A stretch of DNA of 64,000 nucleotides, from NCBI RefSeq assembly GCF_017832975.1, contig NZ_JAFIBI010000001.1, forward strand, positions 2,418,001 to 2,482,000. Reading direction: 5' to 3'. Shown piece by piece: positions 16,748-25,227 of this stretch. The DNA is from Arthrobacter sp. PvP023 (GTDB taxonomy: Bacteria > Actinomycetota > Actinomycetes > Actinomycetales > Micrococcaceae). The translations under genes were made by a program, and so were the position numbers. A model generated the notes under the pieces. It was not told the origin of the DNA. It was given only the letters and a program-made list of their open reading frames with translations, and ran no database searches. Position 1 is the first letter of the stretch. Each line of letters starts with the position of its first letter.

Positions 16748-17363
16748 CCGGCATGCCCGCGGGTTCTTCACCGCCCTGTTCTCACCGCTTGCCCGCTGGC
16801 TGCTGAAGATCGGTGTTTCACCGGACGCCATCACCATTGTGGGCACGGCCGGCGTCGTGGTGGGCGCGCTGGTCCTCTACCCGCTGGGCGAGCTCTGGTG
16901 GGGAACGCTGTTTATAACGGCGTTCATCTTCTCGGACGTGCTCGACGGGATCATGGCCCGGATGCAGGAGCGCGGCGGCCGTTGGGGCAACTTCCTGGAT
17001 TCCACCCTGGACAGGGTCGCCGACGGCGCGCTGTTTGCCGGCCTTGCCATCTGGTATTTCACGGGAGGCGCGGACCGCGCGATCGCCGTCGCCGCCGTCG
17101 TATGCCTGGTGCTGGGCATGGTGGTCTCTTATGCTCGGGCGAAGGCCGAAGCCCTGGGCTTCCACGCCAACGTGGGCATTGCCGAGCGCGCGGAACGGCT
17201 CGTGTCGGTGCTCGTGGTCACCGGATTCACCGGGATCGGCCTTCCCAGCGTGGTCCTGCTGGTGACGCTGGTCCTCCTGGCCGCTGCCAGTCTGGTCACC
17301 GTGATCCAGCGGATCGCCACCGTGCACCGGCAGTCGCTGGAAGAGACGGGACTGCCGGGGTAA
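16740..17363 (+). CDS. pgsA: Phosphatidylinositol phosphate synthase (CDP-alcohol phosphotransferase)
   Basis: The 207-residue membrane protein has the CDP-alcohol phosphotransferase signature DVLDGIMAR (66-74) continuing to LDSTLDRVAD, with Asp87 and Asp91, and about six hydrophobic segments. In actinobacteria at this locus the enzyme joins CDP-diacylglycerol and inositol-1-phosphate to give phosphatidylinositol phosphate, the base of PI, PIMs and lipoglycans. ATG 16740 lies inside the HIT gene (8-bp overlap). Unlike mycobacteria, no acyltransferase or PimA mannosyltransferase follows; pdxS is next. Cardiolipin or PG synthase is less likely given the context. Confidence 0.88.
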   Translation: MLNRHARGFFTALFSPLARWLLKIGVSPDAITIVGTAGVVVGALVLYPLGELWWGTLFITAFIFSDVLDGIMARMQERGGRWGNFLDSTLDRVADGALFAGLAIWYFTGGADRAIAVAAVVCLVLGMVVSYARAKAEALGFHANVGIAERAERLVSVLVVTGFTGIGLPSVVLLVTLVLLAAASLVTVIQRIATVHRQSLEETGLPG

Positions 17364-17529
17364 CCCGAATTCAGCTGCGTCGCAGCGTGGGACTAGTATT
17401 AGCAGTACCTGGTCATTGGATCCGGTAATCCGGTGTGCGCGCGGCGTGGCTTATCCCGTCTATGCTGCCGCCTGCGCCGGAACCGAGAGACCGGATCTAC
17501 GTAACATCTAGCTACCCATAGGGGTTTTT

Positions 17530-18456
17530 GTGTCTACACCTGATGTAAGCAGCGAAGCCGGCTCGTCCGCCAACAGCGTCACGGGCAGCAACCGCGTCAA
17601 GCGCGGCATGGCAGAGATGCTCAAGGGCGGCGTCATCATGGACGTCGTCAACGTCGAACAAGCCCGCATCGCCGAAGACGCCGGTGCCGTGGCCGTGATG
17701 GCGCTGGAACGCGTTCCGGCCGACATCCGGGCCCAGGGCGGCGTGTCCCGCATGTCCGATCCGGACATGATCGACAAGATCATCGAAGCCGTTTCCGTGC
17801 CGGTCATGGCCAAGGCCCGGATCGGCCACTTTGTCGAAGCCCAGGTCCTGCAGTCCCTCGGCGTGGACTACATCGACGAGTCCGAGGTCCTGACCCCGGC
17901 CGACTACGTCAACCACATCGACAAGTGGAACTTCAAGGTTCCCTTCGTCTGTGGCGCCACCAACCTTGGTGAGGCGCTGCGCCGCATCAACGAGGGCGCG
18001 GCCATGATCCGGTCCAAGGGCGAAGCCGGTACGGGCGACGTCTCCAACGCCACCGGTCACATGCGCCAGATCCGTTCCGAGATCGCCAAGCTCGCGGCCC
18101 TGCCCGAAGACGAGCTCTACGTCGCGGCCAAGGAACTGCAGGCCCCGTACGAACTGGTCAAGGAAGTTGCTGCCGCCGGCAAGCTCCCCGTCGTCCTATT
18201 CACCGCCGGCGGCATCGCCACCCCGGCCGACGCCGCGATGATGATGCAGCTCGGCGCTGACGGCGTGTTCGTCGGCTCCGGCATCTTCAAGTCCGGCAAC
18301 CCGGCCCAGCGTGCCGCCGCCGTCGTGAAAGCCACCACCTTCTTCGATGACCCCGACGTGATCGCCAAGGCCTCCCGCGGCCTGGGCGAAGCCATGGTGG
18401 GCATCAACGTCGACGAAATCCCGCAGCCGCACCGCCTCGCCGAGCGCGGCTGGTAA
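17530..18456 (+). CDS. pdxS: Pyridoxal 5'-phosphate synthase lyase subunit PdxS
   Basis: GTG 17530 follows AGGGG at 17520-17524. The 308 residues form the highly conserved TIM barrel: [52 protein letters not shown] with the catalytic Lys, and [17 protein letters not shown]. With PdxT it makes PLP from ribose 5-phosphate, glyceraldehyde 3-phosphate and glutamine-derived ammonia. The partner pdxT lies 8.9 kb downstream, separated by unrelated genes, rather than adjacent. No PdxR regulator is nearby. A 166-bp leader precedes it and a strong hairpin follows. Confidence 0.97.
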   Translation: MSTPDVSSEAGSSANSVTGSNRVKRGMAEMLKGGVIMDVVNVEQARIAEDAGAVAVMALERVPADIRAQGGVSRMSDPDMIDKIIEAVSVPVMAKARIGHFVEAQVLQSLGVDYIDESEVLTPADYVNHIDKWNFKVPFVCGATNLGEALRRINEGAAMIRSKGEAGTGDVSNATGHMRQIRSEIAKLAALPEDELYVAAKELQAPYELVKEVAAAGKLPVVLFTAGGIATPADAAMMMQLGADGVFVGSGIFKSGNPAQRAAAVVKATTFFDDPDVIAKASRGLGEAMVGINVDEIPQPHRLAERGW

Positions 18457-18471
18457 CAGCTCAACAGCAGT

Positions 18472-18515
18472 ACGACGGCGGCGGGTCACCCGGGAAGGTG
18501 GCCCGCCGCCGTCGT
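18472..18515 (+). terminator. Terminator hairpin after pdxS
   Basis: A 19-bp stem with a single G-U pair and a 6-base loop starts 15 bp after the pdxS stop. There is no uridine tract, but strong U-less hairpins are common in actinobacteria. Confidence 0.7.
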
Positions 18516-18522
18516 CGGTTAA

Positions 18523-18588
18523 CCCAACTGACTAGCAGTTAACGTCGCGAAACTCGCCTTTCACGACCTTAACTGCCAGTCAGTTGGG
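18523..18588. repeat. 20-bp near-perfect inverted repeat with 26-bp spacer
   Basis: CCCAACTGACTAGCAGTTAA (18523-18542) is matched in inverted orientation by 18569-18588 with one mismatch. The AT-richer arms contrast with the surrounding GC-rich DNA. It lies between the convergent pdxS and M3 peptidase genes, right after the pdxS hairpin. It could be a second terminator, a small dispersed palindromic element or a protein-binding site. Confidence 0.75.
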
Positions 18589-18598
18589 GGGGAGGAAG

Positions 18599-20611
18599 CT
18601 ATTCGAGACCGCGGCGTTTCAGCAGCGGCTCCAGCCGGGCGTCCCGGCCCCGGAAGGCACGGAACGAATCCAGCGGTTCGCGGCTGTTGCCCCGGGACAG
18701 CAGTTCGTTCCGGAAGAAATCGCCGTTGACCCGGCTGAGCCCGCCGTTTTCCTTGAACCATTCCACGGTGTCCGCATCAAGTACCTCGCTCCAGATGTAG
18801 GAGTAGTAGCCCGCAGCGTAGCCGTCCCCGGCGAAGATGTGCTGGAAGTAGCCGGTGCGGTACCGCGGCGGAATCAGATGGTGCGCAACACCGGCGGCCG
18901 CCAGGGCCTTGGCTTCGAACGCCAGGACATCGGCCGGGACCCCGGATTCGTCCAGGACATGCCAGGCAAGGTCCAGGAGCGCAGCGCCCAGGTACTCCGT
19001 GGTGCCGAAACCTTCGCCCCACAGTTGCGATTCATTGAGCCTGTCCACGATGTCCTGGGCCAGGGGCTCGCCGGTGACGTGGTGGCGGGCGTAGTTGGCC
19101 AGCACCTCGGGCCACATGATCCACATTTCGTTGACCTGGGAGGGGTACTCCACGAAGTCCCGCGGAACGGCGGTACCGGAGAACCGCGGGAAGGTCACGC
19201 GGGAAAACAGTCCGTGCAGGGCATGCCCGAACTCGTGGAACGCAGTCCGGAGTTCGTCCAGGGTCAGCAGTGTGGGCTCTCCGGCCGGCGGCTTGGAAAT
19301 GTTCAGGTTGTTGATCACTACCGGCTGTGTGCCCAGCAGCGCGGACTGGTCCACCAGCGAGTTCATCCAGGCGCCGCCGCGTTTGGTTTCACGCGAGTAG
19401 TAGTCCCCAAGGAACAGGCCCAGCTCTGATCCGTCCTCGTTGCGGACTTCCCAGACCCGGACGTCGGGGTGGTAGCCCTGGAGGTCGGTGCGTTCGTGGA
19501 AGGTGACCCCGTACAGGGATGTGGCGGCGAAGAAGACTCCGTCGCGCAGGACCCGGTCCAGTTCGAAGTACGGGCGCAACGCCTGCTCGTCCACGCTGTA
19601 CCGCTCGCGCCGCACTTTCGCGGAATAGTAGGCCCAGTCCCAGGCCTCGAGCGGATGGCCTGCCACCTCTGCCAGGGCGGCCGCTTCGGCGTCGGCGTTC
19701 CGGACGGCGGCAGGAGCCAGCCGGTTCATCGTGGTCTGCACAGCTTCGAAATCGGGTGCCGTCTGCCGGTCCACGGTGAGCTCGGCGTAGTTGGCGAACC
19801 CCAGCAGGCGGGCCTTCTCGGCGCGGAGCGCAACCATGGACTGCACCAGCTCCAGCACATCGAGGCTGCCCCCGCTACTTCCCCGGCTGATGGACGCCTG
19901 GTAGAGGCGGCGCCGGACGTCGCGGTTTTCCAGGGACGCCATGGCGGGCTGGTTGCTGGGCTGGATGAGCGCGAGCAGGAATTTTCCGTCGTGCCCGGCC
20001 GCGCGGGCTGCTTCGGCGGCGCTGGCGACGTCGTCCGCCGGCAGCCCTGACAGTTCCGCGCCGTCGTCGAGAAGCAGGGCCGAGGTCTTCATGGCCTCCT
20101 TGGTGCGCTGACCGAATTCAGTTCCGAGCCGGGACAGCTCCGCGTTTACCGTCCTGAGCCGTTCCTGCCCGGCGTCATCGAGCTGGATGCCCGACTGGCG
20201 GAACTCCTTGAGGTACTCCTCCACGAGCCTGGCGGATTCTTCGTCGAGCCCGGTGACGTCCACGGCGGCGAACCGGTCAAACAGCCCCCGGTTCATGTAG
20301 ATGGCGTCCTGATGGGCGGAAAACTCCGGGGACAGTTCCGTCTCGAGGGCGCGGATGCCGTCCGAGGCATCGGCAGAGACCAGCGTGTAGAACGACGCGG
20401 CGGCGCGCTGGAGGAGCTGCCCGGAACGCTCCATGGCCAGCACGGTGTTTTCGAAGGTTGCGGGTTCCGGATTGCCCACGATTACCCGGATCTCAGCCAA
20501 GTGCCCGGCAAGGCCTGCGCGGACCGCCTCGGAATAGTGGGACTCTTCGATTTCGGCAAACGGGGGGAGCCCGAACGGCAAAGGGCTGGGGCTCAGGAGG
20601 GGGTTGGTCAT
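18599..20611 (-). CDS. M3 family metallopeptidase (peptidyl-dipeptidase Dcp-like)
   Basis: The 670-residue cytoplasmic protein starts at ATG 20611 with AAAGGG seven bases upstream. The zinc motif HEFGHALH is at about residue 457, followed by the M3 feature FVEYPSQVNEMW supplying the third ligand region. The C-terminal GYFQHIFAGDGYAAGYYSYIWSEVLDAD is diagnostic of the Dcp/oligopeptidase A group. It degrades short peptides left by larger proteases. It is a lone gene, divergent from the CapA gene with overlapping 5' ends. Confidence 0.93.
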   Translation of the reverse strand: MTNPLLSPSPLPFGLPPFAEIEESHYSEAVRAGLAGHLAEIRVIVGNPEPATFENTVLAMERSGQLLQRAAASFYTLVSADASDGIRALETELSPEFSAHQDAIYMNRGLFDRFAAVDVTGLDEESARLVEEYLKEFRQSGIQLDDAGQERLRTVNAELSRLGTEFGQRTKEAMKTSALLLDDGAELSGLPADDVASAAEAARAAGHDGKFLLALIQPSNQPAMASLENRDVRRRLYQASISRGSSGGSLDVLELVQSMVALRAEKARLLGFANYAELTVDRQTAPDFEAVQTTMNRLAPAAVRNADAEAAALAEVAGHPLEAWDWAYYSAKVRRERYSVDEQALRPYFELDRVLRDGVFFAATSLYGVTFHERTDLQGYHPDVRVWEVRNEDGSELGLFLGDYYSRETKRGGAWMNSLVDQSALLGTQPVVINNLNISKPPAGEPTLLTLDELRTAFHEFGHALHGLFSRVTFPRFSGTAVPRDFVEYPSQVNEMWIMWPEVLANYARHHVTGEPLAQDIVDRLNESQLWGEGFGTTEYLGAALLDLAWHVLDESGVPADVLAFEAKALAAAGVAHHLIPPRYRTGYFQHIFAGDGYAAGYYSYIWSEVLDADTVEWFKENGGLSRVNGDFFRNELLSRGNSREPLDSFRAFRGRDARLEPLLKRRGLE

Positions 20612-20693
20612 GAAGCAACCCTTTCATGTAACCGGGCGGTTCTCAACGGTGAATTTTCGGTATTCCGGGATGGCCCGCCGTAGGATGGCGCCC

Positions 20694-21968
20694 ATGGGGG
20701 AATCGCACGGATGCTACCGTAAATCAACCGCTGGACGGGGAGTCGCGGCGTTGGCCGCTGTTGCCCTGCTGCTGAGCTTGTCGTCGTGCGGCGTTGTGGC
20801 CGAACAGGGCGCCGGGCAGCGTTCCGCCGAAGCGGCGGGCACGACGGCGGCCTCCGCACCGCCGTCGTCAGCTGCACCTGAGGCGCCGGCCCCTTCTCCG
20901 GAACCGACAGCAGGCAAGGGCCCGGCGTGCGCGGCTGTCCGGTGCTCGTCCGTGCTGGTGACCGGGGACATGCTGGTCCATGCCCAGTTGTGGGACCAGG
21001 CGCGTGCCGACGCGGCGGCGCTCGGAAAACCCGGGTTGGACTTCGCCCCGTTGCTCGAAGGCCAGCGTGAGTACATCAGGGCAAGCGACCTCGCCATCTG
21101 CCACCAGGAAACTCCGGTCGCGGAACCGGAGGGTCCCTTCTCGGCCTACCCCTCGTTCAACGTGCCGCCACAGATCGTCACCGCGTCGAAGAACGTTGGC
21201 TACCAGGCCTGCACCACCGCCAGCAACCACACCATCGACCAAGGGACCAGCGGCCTCGTCCGGACCCTCGACGCGCTGGATGCCGCCGGCTTGAAACACA
21301 CGGGCTCCTACCGGACCGAGGCCGACTCGCAGGGCATCCTGATCCTGCAGACCGATGCCGCCAGGATAGCGGTGATCGAAGCCGCCTACGGCCTGAACGG
21401 GCAATACCCCGAGCACGCCTGGCAGGTGGACATGCTCGATGCGCCGGCCATGATTGCCAAAGCGAAGAAGGCCAAGGCGCTCGGTGCGGACATCGTACTT
21501 GGAGTCATGCACGCCGGTGACGAATATGCCAGCACCCCGAACGCCCAGCAGCAGGACACGGCCCATGCCCTGGTGGACAGCGGCGAATTCACCATGATTT
21601 ACGGCCATCACACACACTCCGTGCTGCCCATTGAAAACTACAAAGGGACGTGGATCGTTTACGGTCTGGGCAACGGCGTGACCGAGCTGTCCCCCTGGTA
21701 TGTGGTGAACAACGAGGGCCTGCTGGTGCGGGCGCAGTTCAGCCAGGACGCAGTCGGAAAATGGCAGGCGTCGGACCTTGCCTGGGTGCCCTCGGTGATC
21801 GTCCGCAACCCCTACCGCTGGTGTTCCGTGGCTGCCGATGCGCCGCAGGGACCGTGCGCCGGCTCCGAAGCGGACGCTGCCACGCGGTTGAGGACCCGGA
21901 CGGTAGTGGAATCCATGGGGGCCGCAGCGGCGGGTGCCCGGGAACTGATCATTTCCGCCGAACGATAG
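20694..21968 (+). CDS. CapA family lipoprotein (poly-gamma-glutamate capsule synthesis-like)
   Basis: I chose ATG 20694 because the signal peptide then has normal length; upstream in-frame ATGs reach into the M3 gene. The signal ends in the lipobox LSSC, so the protein should be a surface lipoprotein after an Ala/Ser/Pro linker. The CapA/metallophosphatase-like domain has VTGDMLVH, CHQETPVAE, ASNHTIDQGTSGL, GVMHAGDEYAS and YGHHTHSVLPIENYKGTWIVYGLGNGV. CapA proteins work in capsule polymer export or anchoring, but isolated copies such as this one, without capB or capC, have no settled role. Confidence 0.87.
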   Translation: MGESHGCYRKSTAGRGVAALAAVALLLSLSSCGVVAEQGAGQRSAEAAGTTAASAPPSSAAPEAPAPSPEPTAGKGPACAAVRCSSVLVTGDMLVHAQLWDQARADAAALGKPGLDFAPLLEGQREYIRASDLAICHQETPVAEPEGPFSAYPSFNVPPQIVTASKNVGYQACTTASNHTIDQGTSGLVRTLDALDAAGLKHTGSYRTEADSQGILILQTDAARIAVIEAAYGLNGQYPEHAWQVDMLDAPAMIAKAKKAKALGADIVLGVMHAGDEYASTPNAQQQDTAHALVDSGEFTMIYGHHTHSVLPIENYKGTWIVYGLGNGVTELSPWYVVNNEGLLVRAQFSQDAVGKWQASDLAWVPSVIVRNPYRWCSVAADAPQGPCAGSEADAATRLRTRTVVESMGAAAAGARELIISAER

Positions 21969-22053
21969 AGACGGCGCCAAGTGCTGGCTTGGAGAAGCGG
22001 GACCTGTGAGTTCGCGAACCTTGGGCAGTCGGCCATGGCTGCGGGACAGCGGT

Positions 22054-22488
22054 TCACTTGATCCTGCGGGCAACATGCCTGACAAACCAGTGTTGCCAGG
22101 GTGCCTCCACCGCCCGCCCGTACTGCTCCCTTACGAACGACACCGCCCGCCCGGGCGGGATGCCATCCATAACGGCGAGGCAGGCGAGGGCAGTGCCGGT
22201 CCTGCCGCGACCGCCCCGGCAGGCGATTTCAACCCGCTCCGCCTCCGATCGCAGCCATGCTTCCCGCAACGCATCCAGGGCATCTGTCTCGTGGACCGGC
22301 AGCCAGAAATCCGGCCAACGCACCCACCGTTGCTCCCATCCCGCTGGAGCCGGGCGCCTGCCGAGCAGGTACACGGCGAAGTCGGGGCGGGGACCCGGCG
22401 GTAGCGGCTGACGGAGCGCCCGCGCGCGGATCAGCCTGCCGGAGGGGAAGCTGACGACGCCGGCAGCCCGTGGGTCCCAGGTATTCAT
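22054..22488 (-). CDS. Protein-tyrosine / dual-specificity phosphatase family protein
   Basis: The 144-residue protein holds a CX5R active-site loop, CRGGRGR (Cys90 to Arg96, followed by TGTALACLA). It has a WPD-type general-acid loop at WPDFWLP with Asp60. These place it among small cysteine phosphatases acting on phosphotyrosine or other phosphoesters. There is no signal peptide. The substrate is unknown. No kinase gene is adjacent. No clear ribosome binding site precedes the ATG. Confidence 0.82.
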   Translation of the reverse strand: MNTWDPRAAGVVSFPSGRLIRARALRQPLPPGPRPDFAVYLLGRRPAPAGWEQRWVRWPDFWLPVHETDALDALREAWLRSEAERVEIACRGGRGRTGTALACLAVMDGIPPGRAVSFVREQYGRAVEAPWQHWFVRHVARRIK

Positions 22489-22628
22489 GGACTGACTCTG
22501 GCATCCAATCGCCGGAACGGGAAGGGTGTGGCGCCCAAGGAAGGGGCATCGCTGTGATGCGGTGCCCCTCCCGTGCCGCCTCAGACCGGCGGCGCCTGAG
22601 ACCGGCCGGTCAGGCGCCGGTTGGCAGC

Positions 22629-22934
22629 CTAGTGGTGGCCGCGTCGATGGTCGTCGTCACAGTAGCTGTGGAAGTGCCAGCCACCCCTGTGGTCCCGGTC
22701 ACCCCTGTGGTGGTGCCAGTAGCCGTTCCGCTCACACCACCTGCGGTCGTGACGCCAGTCGCGCTTGTCGTCGTCCCTCTTGTGGTCCGTGTAACCCTGG
22801 TAGTTCTCAGCGGAAATCGTGACGGACTGCAGTCCCGTATCCGCTGCGGCAGGTCCGGCAGCCATTGCCGTTCCGCCAATACCGAGTCCCGCGGCCAGCA
22901 GGGTGGATGCGAGTAATCCCATTGACCTCTTCAT
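22629..22934 (-). CDS. Small secreted His/Asp/Arg-rich protein
   Basis: ATG 22934 follows AGGA with seven bases between. A classical signal peptide (MKRSMGLLASTLLAAGLG, with cleavage probably near AMA-AG or AAA-DTG) precedes a short linker. From residue 50 to 101 almost every residue is charged, His, Gly or aromatic, with 11 histidines and two cysteines (for example GYWHHHRGDRDHRGGWHFH). After export it would be a peptide of about 70 residues. Metal binding is a reasonable guess from composition, not shown. I know no family for it. It is preceded by 609 bp of apparently non-coding DNA. Confidence 0.65.
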   Translation of the reverse strand: MKRSMGLLASTLLAAGLGIGGTAMAAGPAAADTGLQSVTISAENYQGYTDHKRDDDKRDWRHDRRWCERNGYWHHHRGDRDHRGGWHFHSYCDDDHRRGHH

Positions 22935-23543
22935 GAGATCGTCCTAACTTGTGGTTAATTCCTGATGGTTGCCCGCAGGCTCATCCGGGCAGGCGGAATC
23001 TCGGTGGTGAATCGCATGACTTCCGGTGCGCCCGCTGTGGACAGTGCCGGACTCAAGATTCCTGTTCGAATGTTTGCCTGCGGTTTGTGGCCCCAAATTT
23101 ATGCGGCGATACGTTCCGTGAATCGGCTTGTGCCCCATTTTTGGCGACTCGATTCATCGCGGCAACGCAGAGTCCTGCCGCTTTCGGGAAACCCCCGCGC
23201 ACCGCGCTGCGCATAACTGGCGTCGGTGCACGGTATCGATATGAGGGCACCCCCCGGTGCCTACCCCAATACCCCAATAACCCGGGTCCAGGAACAGTGG
23301 TCCGGCAACCCGGCTGTAAAGCCGGAACATCGCCCGTCCGCCACGTCGCTGTGAACCGGGGGGATGTCCACTAACAACGATAGCGGTGTGACCCGGATCA
23401 GAATAGGCTCAGGGGTTTATTACAGGCGGGATTGCGGTATCCTCATCGCGGGACAGTTTCATCAGCTGCCTCTGTCGGATTTGTGTGAAATTGGCGCCAT
23501 TTCGGCCGTTCGGCATCGTTCCGCACCCCGGCCCTCCGGAATG
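22935..23543. other. 609-bp intergenic region without a convincing gene
   Basis: Open frames here have poor composition and no ribosome binding sites. The region is slightly less GC-rich than its neighbours. It contains a hairpin (GGCACC-CCCC-GGTGCC, 23246-23261), directly followed by two copies of the octamer CCCCAATA, and a smaller hairpin CCGGC-TGTAAA-GCCGG near 23310. Because the flanking genes both read leftward, it is the promoter and possible 5' leader of the His-rich gene. I could not match it to a riboswitch I know. Confidence 0.5.
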
Positions 23544-24524
23544 TTACGGCGCGCTCATTTCCTCCGGTACGGCCACTACGTGGAGTTCGGTGCCGTCGCG
23601 GAGCGCCGAAATGTCCAACGGTGCCCCGATGGCCTCCGAGAAGAGCAGCTTCTGGAGGCTCTCCGCGTTCGAAACGGATTTCCGCCCTACGCTCAACAGC
23701 ACGTCTCCGGCGCGAAGGCCCGCCCGTTCGGCGGGTGATCCCGGAAGCACTTCGACAACCAGTAGGCCATCCCGGTGGCCGGTTCGGACCACCGAGCTGA
23801 CCGGAAGCTGCACGGGTGTGTTCACGAGCCCCAGGTAGGCCCGCCGGACCTGCCCGTCCGAGAGGAGCGAGGCGATAATCCGGCGAGACGTGGCGTTGAT
23901 AGGAACCGCCAAACCCAGTCCCGCTCCGGCGACCGCCGTGTTGATGCCCACGATCCTGCCCCGTGCGTCGGCCAGGGCGCCTCCGGAGTTGCCGGGGTTA
24001 AGCGCGGCGTCGGTCTGGATGACGTCCTCGATCACGCGCCGGTTGCGTCCGGACCACACGGGGATGGAACGGCCCAGGCCGCTGACCACTCCTGCGGTCA
24101 CGGAGCCCGAGAGTCCCAGCGGATTACCCACCGCGATCACCAGCTGCCCGACCTTGAGGAGTTCGGCGTCGCCGAATTCGGCCGGCCGGACCATGGGTGC
24201 CTTACCGTGGACAACAGCGAGGTCGGACAGGGGATCGGCGCCCACCACTTCAACAGCCGTCCGGGTGCCGTCGGCGAACACGGCGTGTCCTTTTCCCGCA
24301 GAGCCCACCACATGCGCGTTGGTCACCAGGTAGCCGTCGGAGGTGAACAGGACAGCCGAGCCTGCGCCAACCCGGTATCTGCCGTTGCGGCCCGTGCCGG
24401 TCATTTCGACGGCAGCTACGTGCGGGGTGTCGGTTTCCGCGACGCGGATGACTGTTGCGGAATAGGAATCGAGCGGGTCTTCAAGGGTGTGGGTTCCGTT
24501 GATCCCGCTGCTGGCTGCCGCCAT
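23544..24524 (-). CDS. HtrA/DegP-like trypsin-fold protease with PDZ domain
   Basis: AGGAGG lies 6 bases before ATG 24524. The 326 residues contain the catalytic triad in TNAHVV (His), DPLSDLAV (Asp) and NPGNSGGAL (Ser), then a C-terminal PDZ domain (about 225-320: GLLVVEVLPGSPAERAGLRAGDVLLSVG). Unlike typical HtrA there is no signal peptide or N-terminal membrane anchor, so as annotated it would stay in the cytoplasm. A protein-quality-control role is likely from the family; the location is unusual. It is 105 bp downstream of the NUDIX gene, possibly its own unit. Confidence 0.88.
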   Translation of the reverse strand: MAAASSGINGTHTLEDPLDSYSATVIRVAETDTPHVAAVEMTGTGRNGRYRVGAGSAVLFTSDGYLVTNAHVVGSAGKGHAVFADGTRTAVEVVGADPLSDLAVVHGKAPMVRPAEFGDAELLKVGQLVIAVGNPLGLSGSVTAGVVSGLGRSIPVWSGRNRRVIEDVIQTDAALNPGNSGGALADARGRIVGINTAVAGAGLGLAVPINATSRRIIASLLSDGQVRRAYLGLVNTPVQLPVSSVVRTGHRDGLLVVEVLPGSPAERAGLRAGDVLLSVGRKSVSNAESLQKLLFSEAIGAPLDISALRDGTELHVVAVPEEMSAP

Positions 24525-24629
24525 GGTGTGCCTCCTGACATGGTGCCTACCTATGTCAACGGCTGTGCTCGCGCCACTAGTCCGGCCACTGCTACGCCGT
24601 CAGAGAAACCAGGCAGAAAAACCAGGGGA

Positions 24630-25136
24630 TCAGCGGGGATGCACCAGCCGGCGCCATAGCTCAGGCCAGGCCGTGGCGAACGCCGGGTGGAGTTCCCTGT
24701 CTTCAACGGAACCGGCCGGGACCCACTTCAGCTCGATGCTCTCCGGATCGTTGATGGCCGGTTCGAAGGATTCAACAACGCGCACCGCCACGGTGGTGTA
24801 TGACCAGTATCCGACGTCGAACACGGACGTGAAGAGGACGCGCACGTTGTCCGGCGGGACGGCCGCTTCTTCGTGTGCTTCCCGCAGGGCGCCCGTAATG
24901 GCGTCTTCGCCCTGGTGCAACGCCCCGCCGGGCAGGCCCCAGGTGCCGCCATGGTGGCTCCAGGTGGCCCGGTGCTGGAGCAGGATGCCTTTGCCGGGAT
25001 CCTGTACCAGGAGCCCGGCAGACCCGAAGCGGCCCCAGAACCTGCCCAGAGCGCCTTCGACCCAGGCGTCCCCTGGATCGCGGGGGCGGGACGGGTTGCG
25101 AAGGTGTTCCGGGAAGCTGGCAGCTGCGGTGTCCAT
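24630..25136 (-). CDS. NUDIX hydrolase
   Basis: The 168-residue protein has a Nudix box, GGALHQGEDAITGALREAHEEA, matching G-x5-E-x7-REUXEE, with Ala instead of Gly after the last Glu. It begins with LLVQDPGKGILLQHRATWSHHGGTWGLPGG, typical of house-cleaning hydrolases acting on nucleotide derivatives such as oxidised dGTP. The substrate is not predictable. It follows gatD by 91 bp on the same strand and could be weakly co-transcribed with murT-gatD. Confidence 0.88.
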   Translation of the reverse strand: MDTAAASFPEHLRNPSRPRDPGDAWVEGALGRFWGRFGSAGLLVQDPGKGILLQHRATWSHHGGTWGLPGGALHQGEDAITGALREAHEEAAVPPDNVRVLFTSVFDVGYWSYTTVAVRVVESFEPAINDPESIELKWVPAGSVEDRELHPAFATAWPELWRRLVHPR

Positions 25137-25227
25137 GGGACCAGTTTCCCACGCCCGGTCTCCTGGCGGTCACAAACCGTCACCGGCGTTCCGCGCGGAA
25201 AGGCAGGCGGAACTGAACCGGCCGTCC

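Noticed and set aside
22949..23374. Open frames in the intergenic region before the His-rich gene
   Set aside because: No ribosome binding site, odd composition and no recognisable motif.
23262..23400. Possible c-di-AMP or other riboswitch
   Set aside because: I looked for the conserved GGGTGAA and CAGCTAACCTCGTAGGC blocks of the ydaO class on both strands and did not find them.
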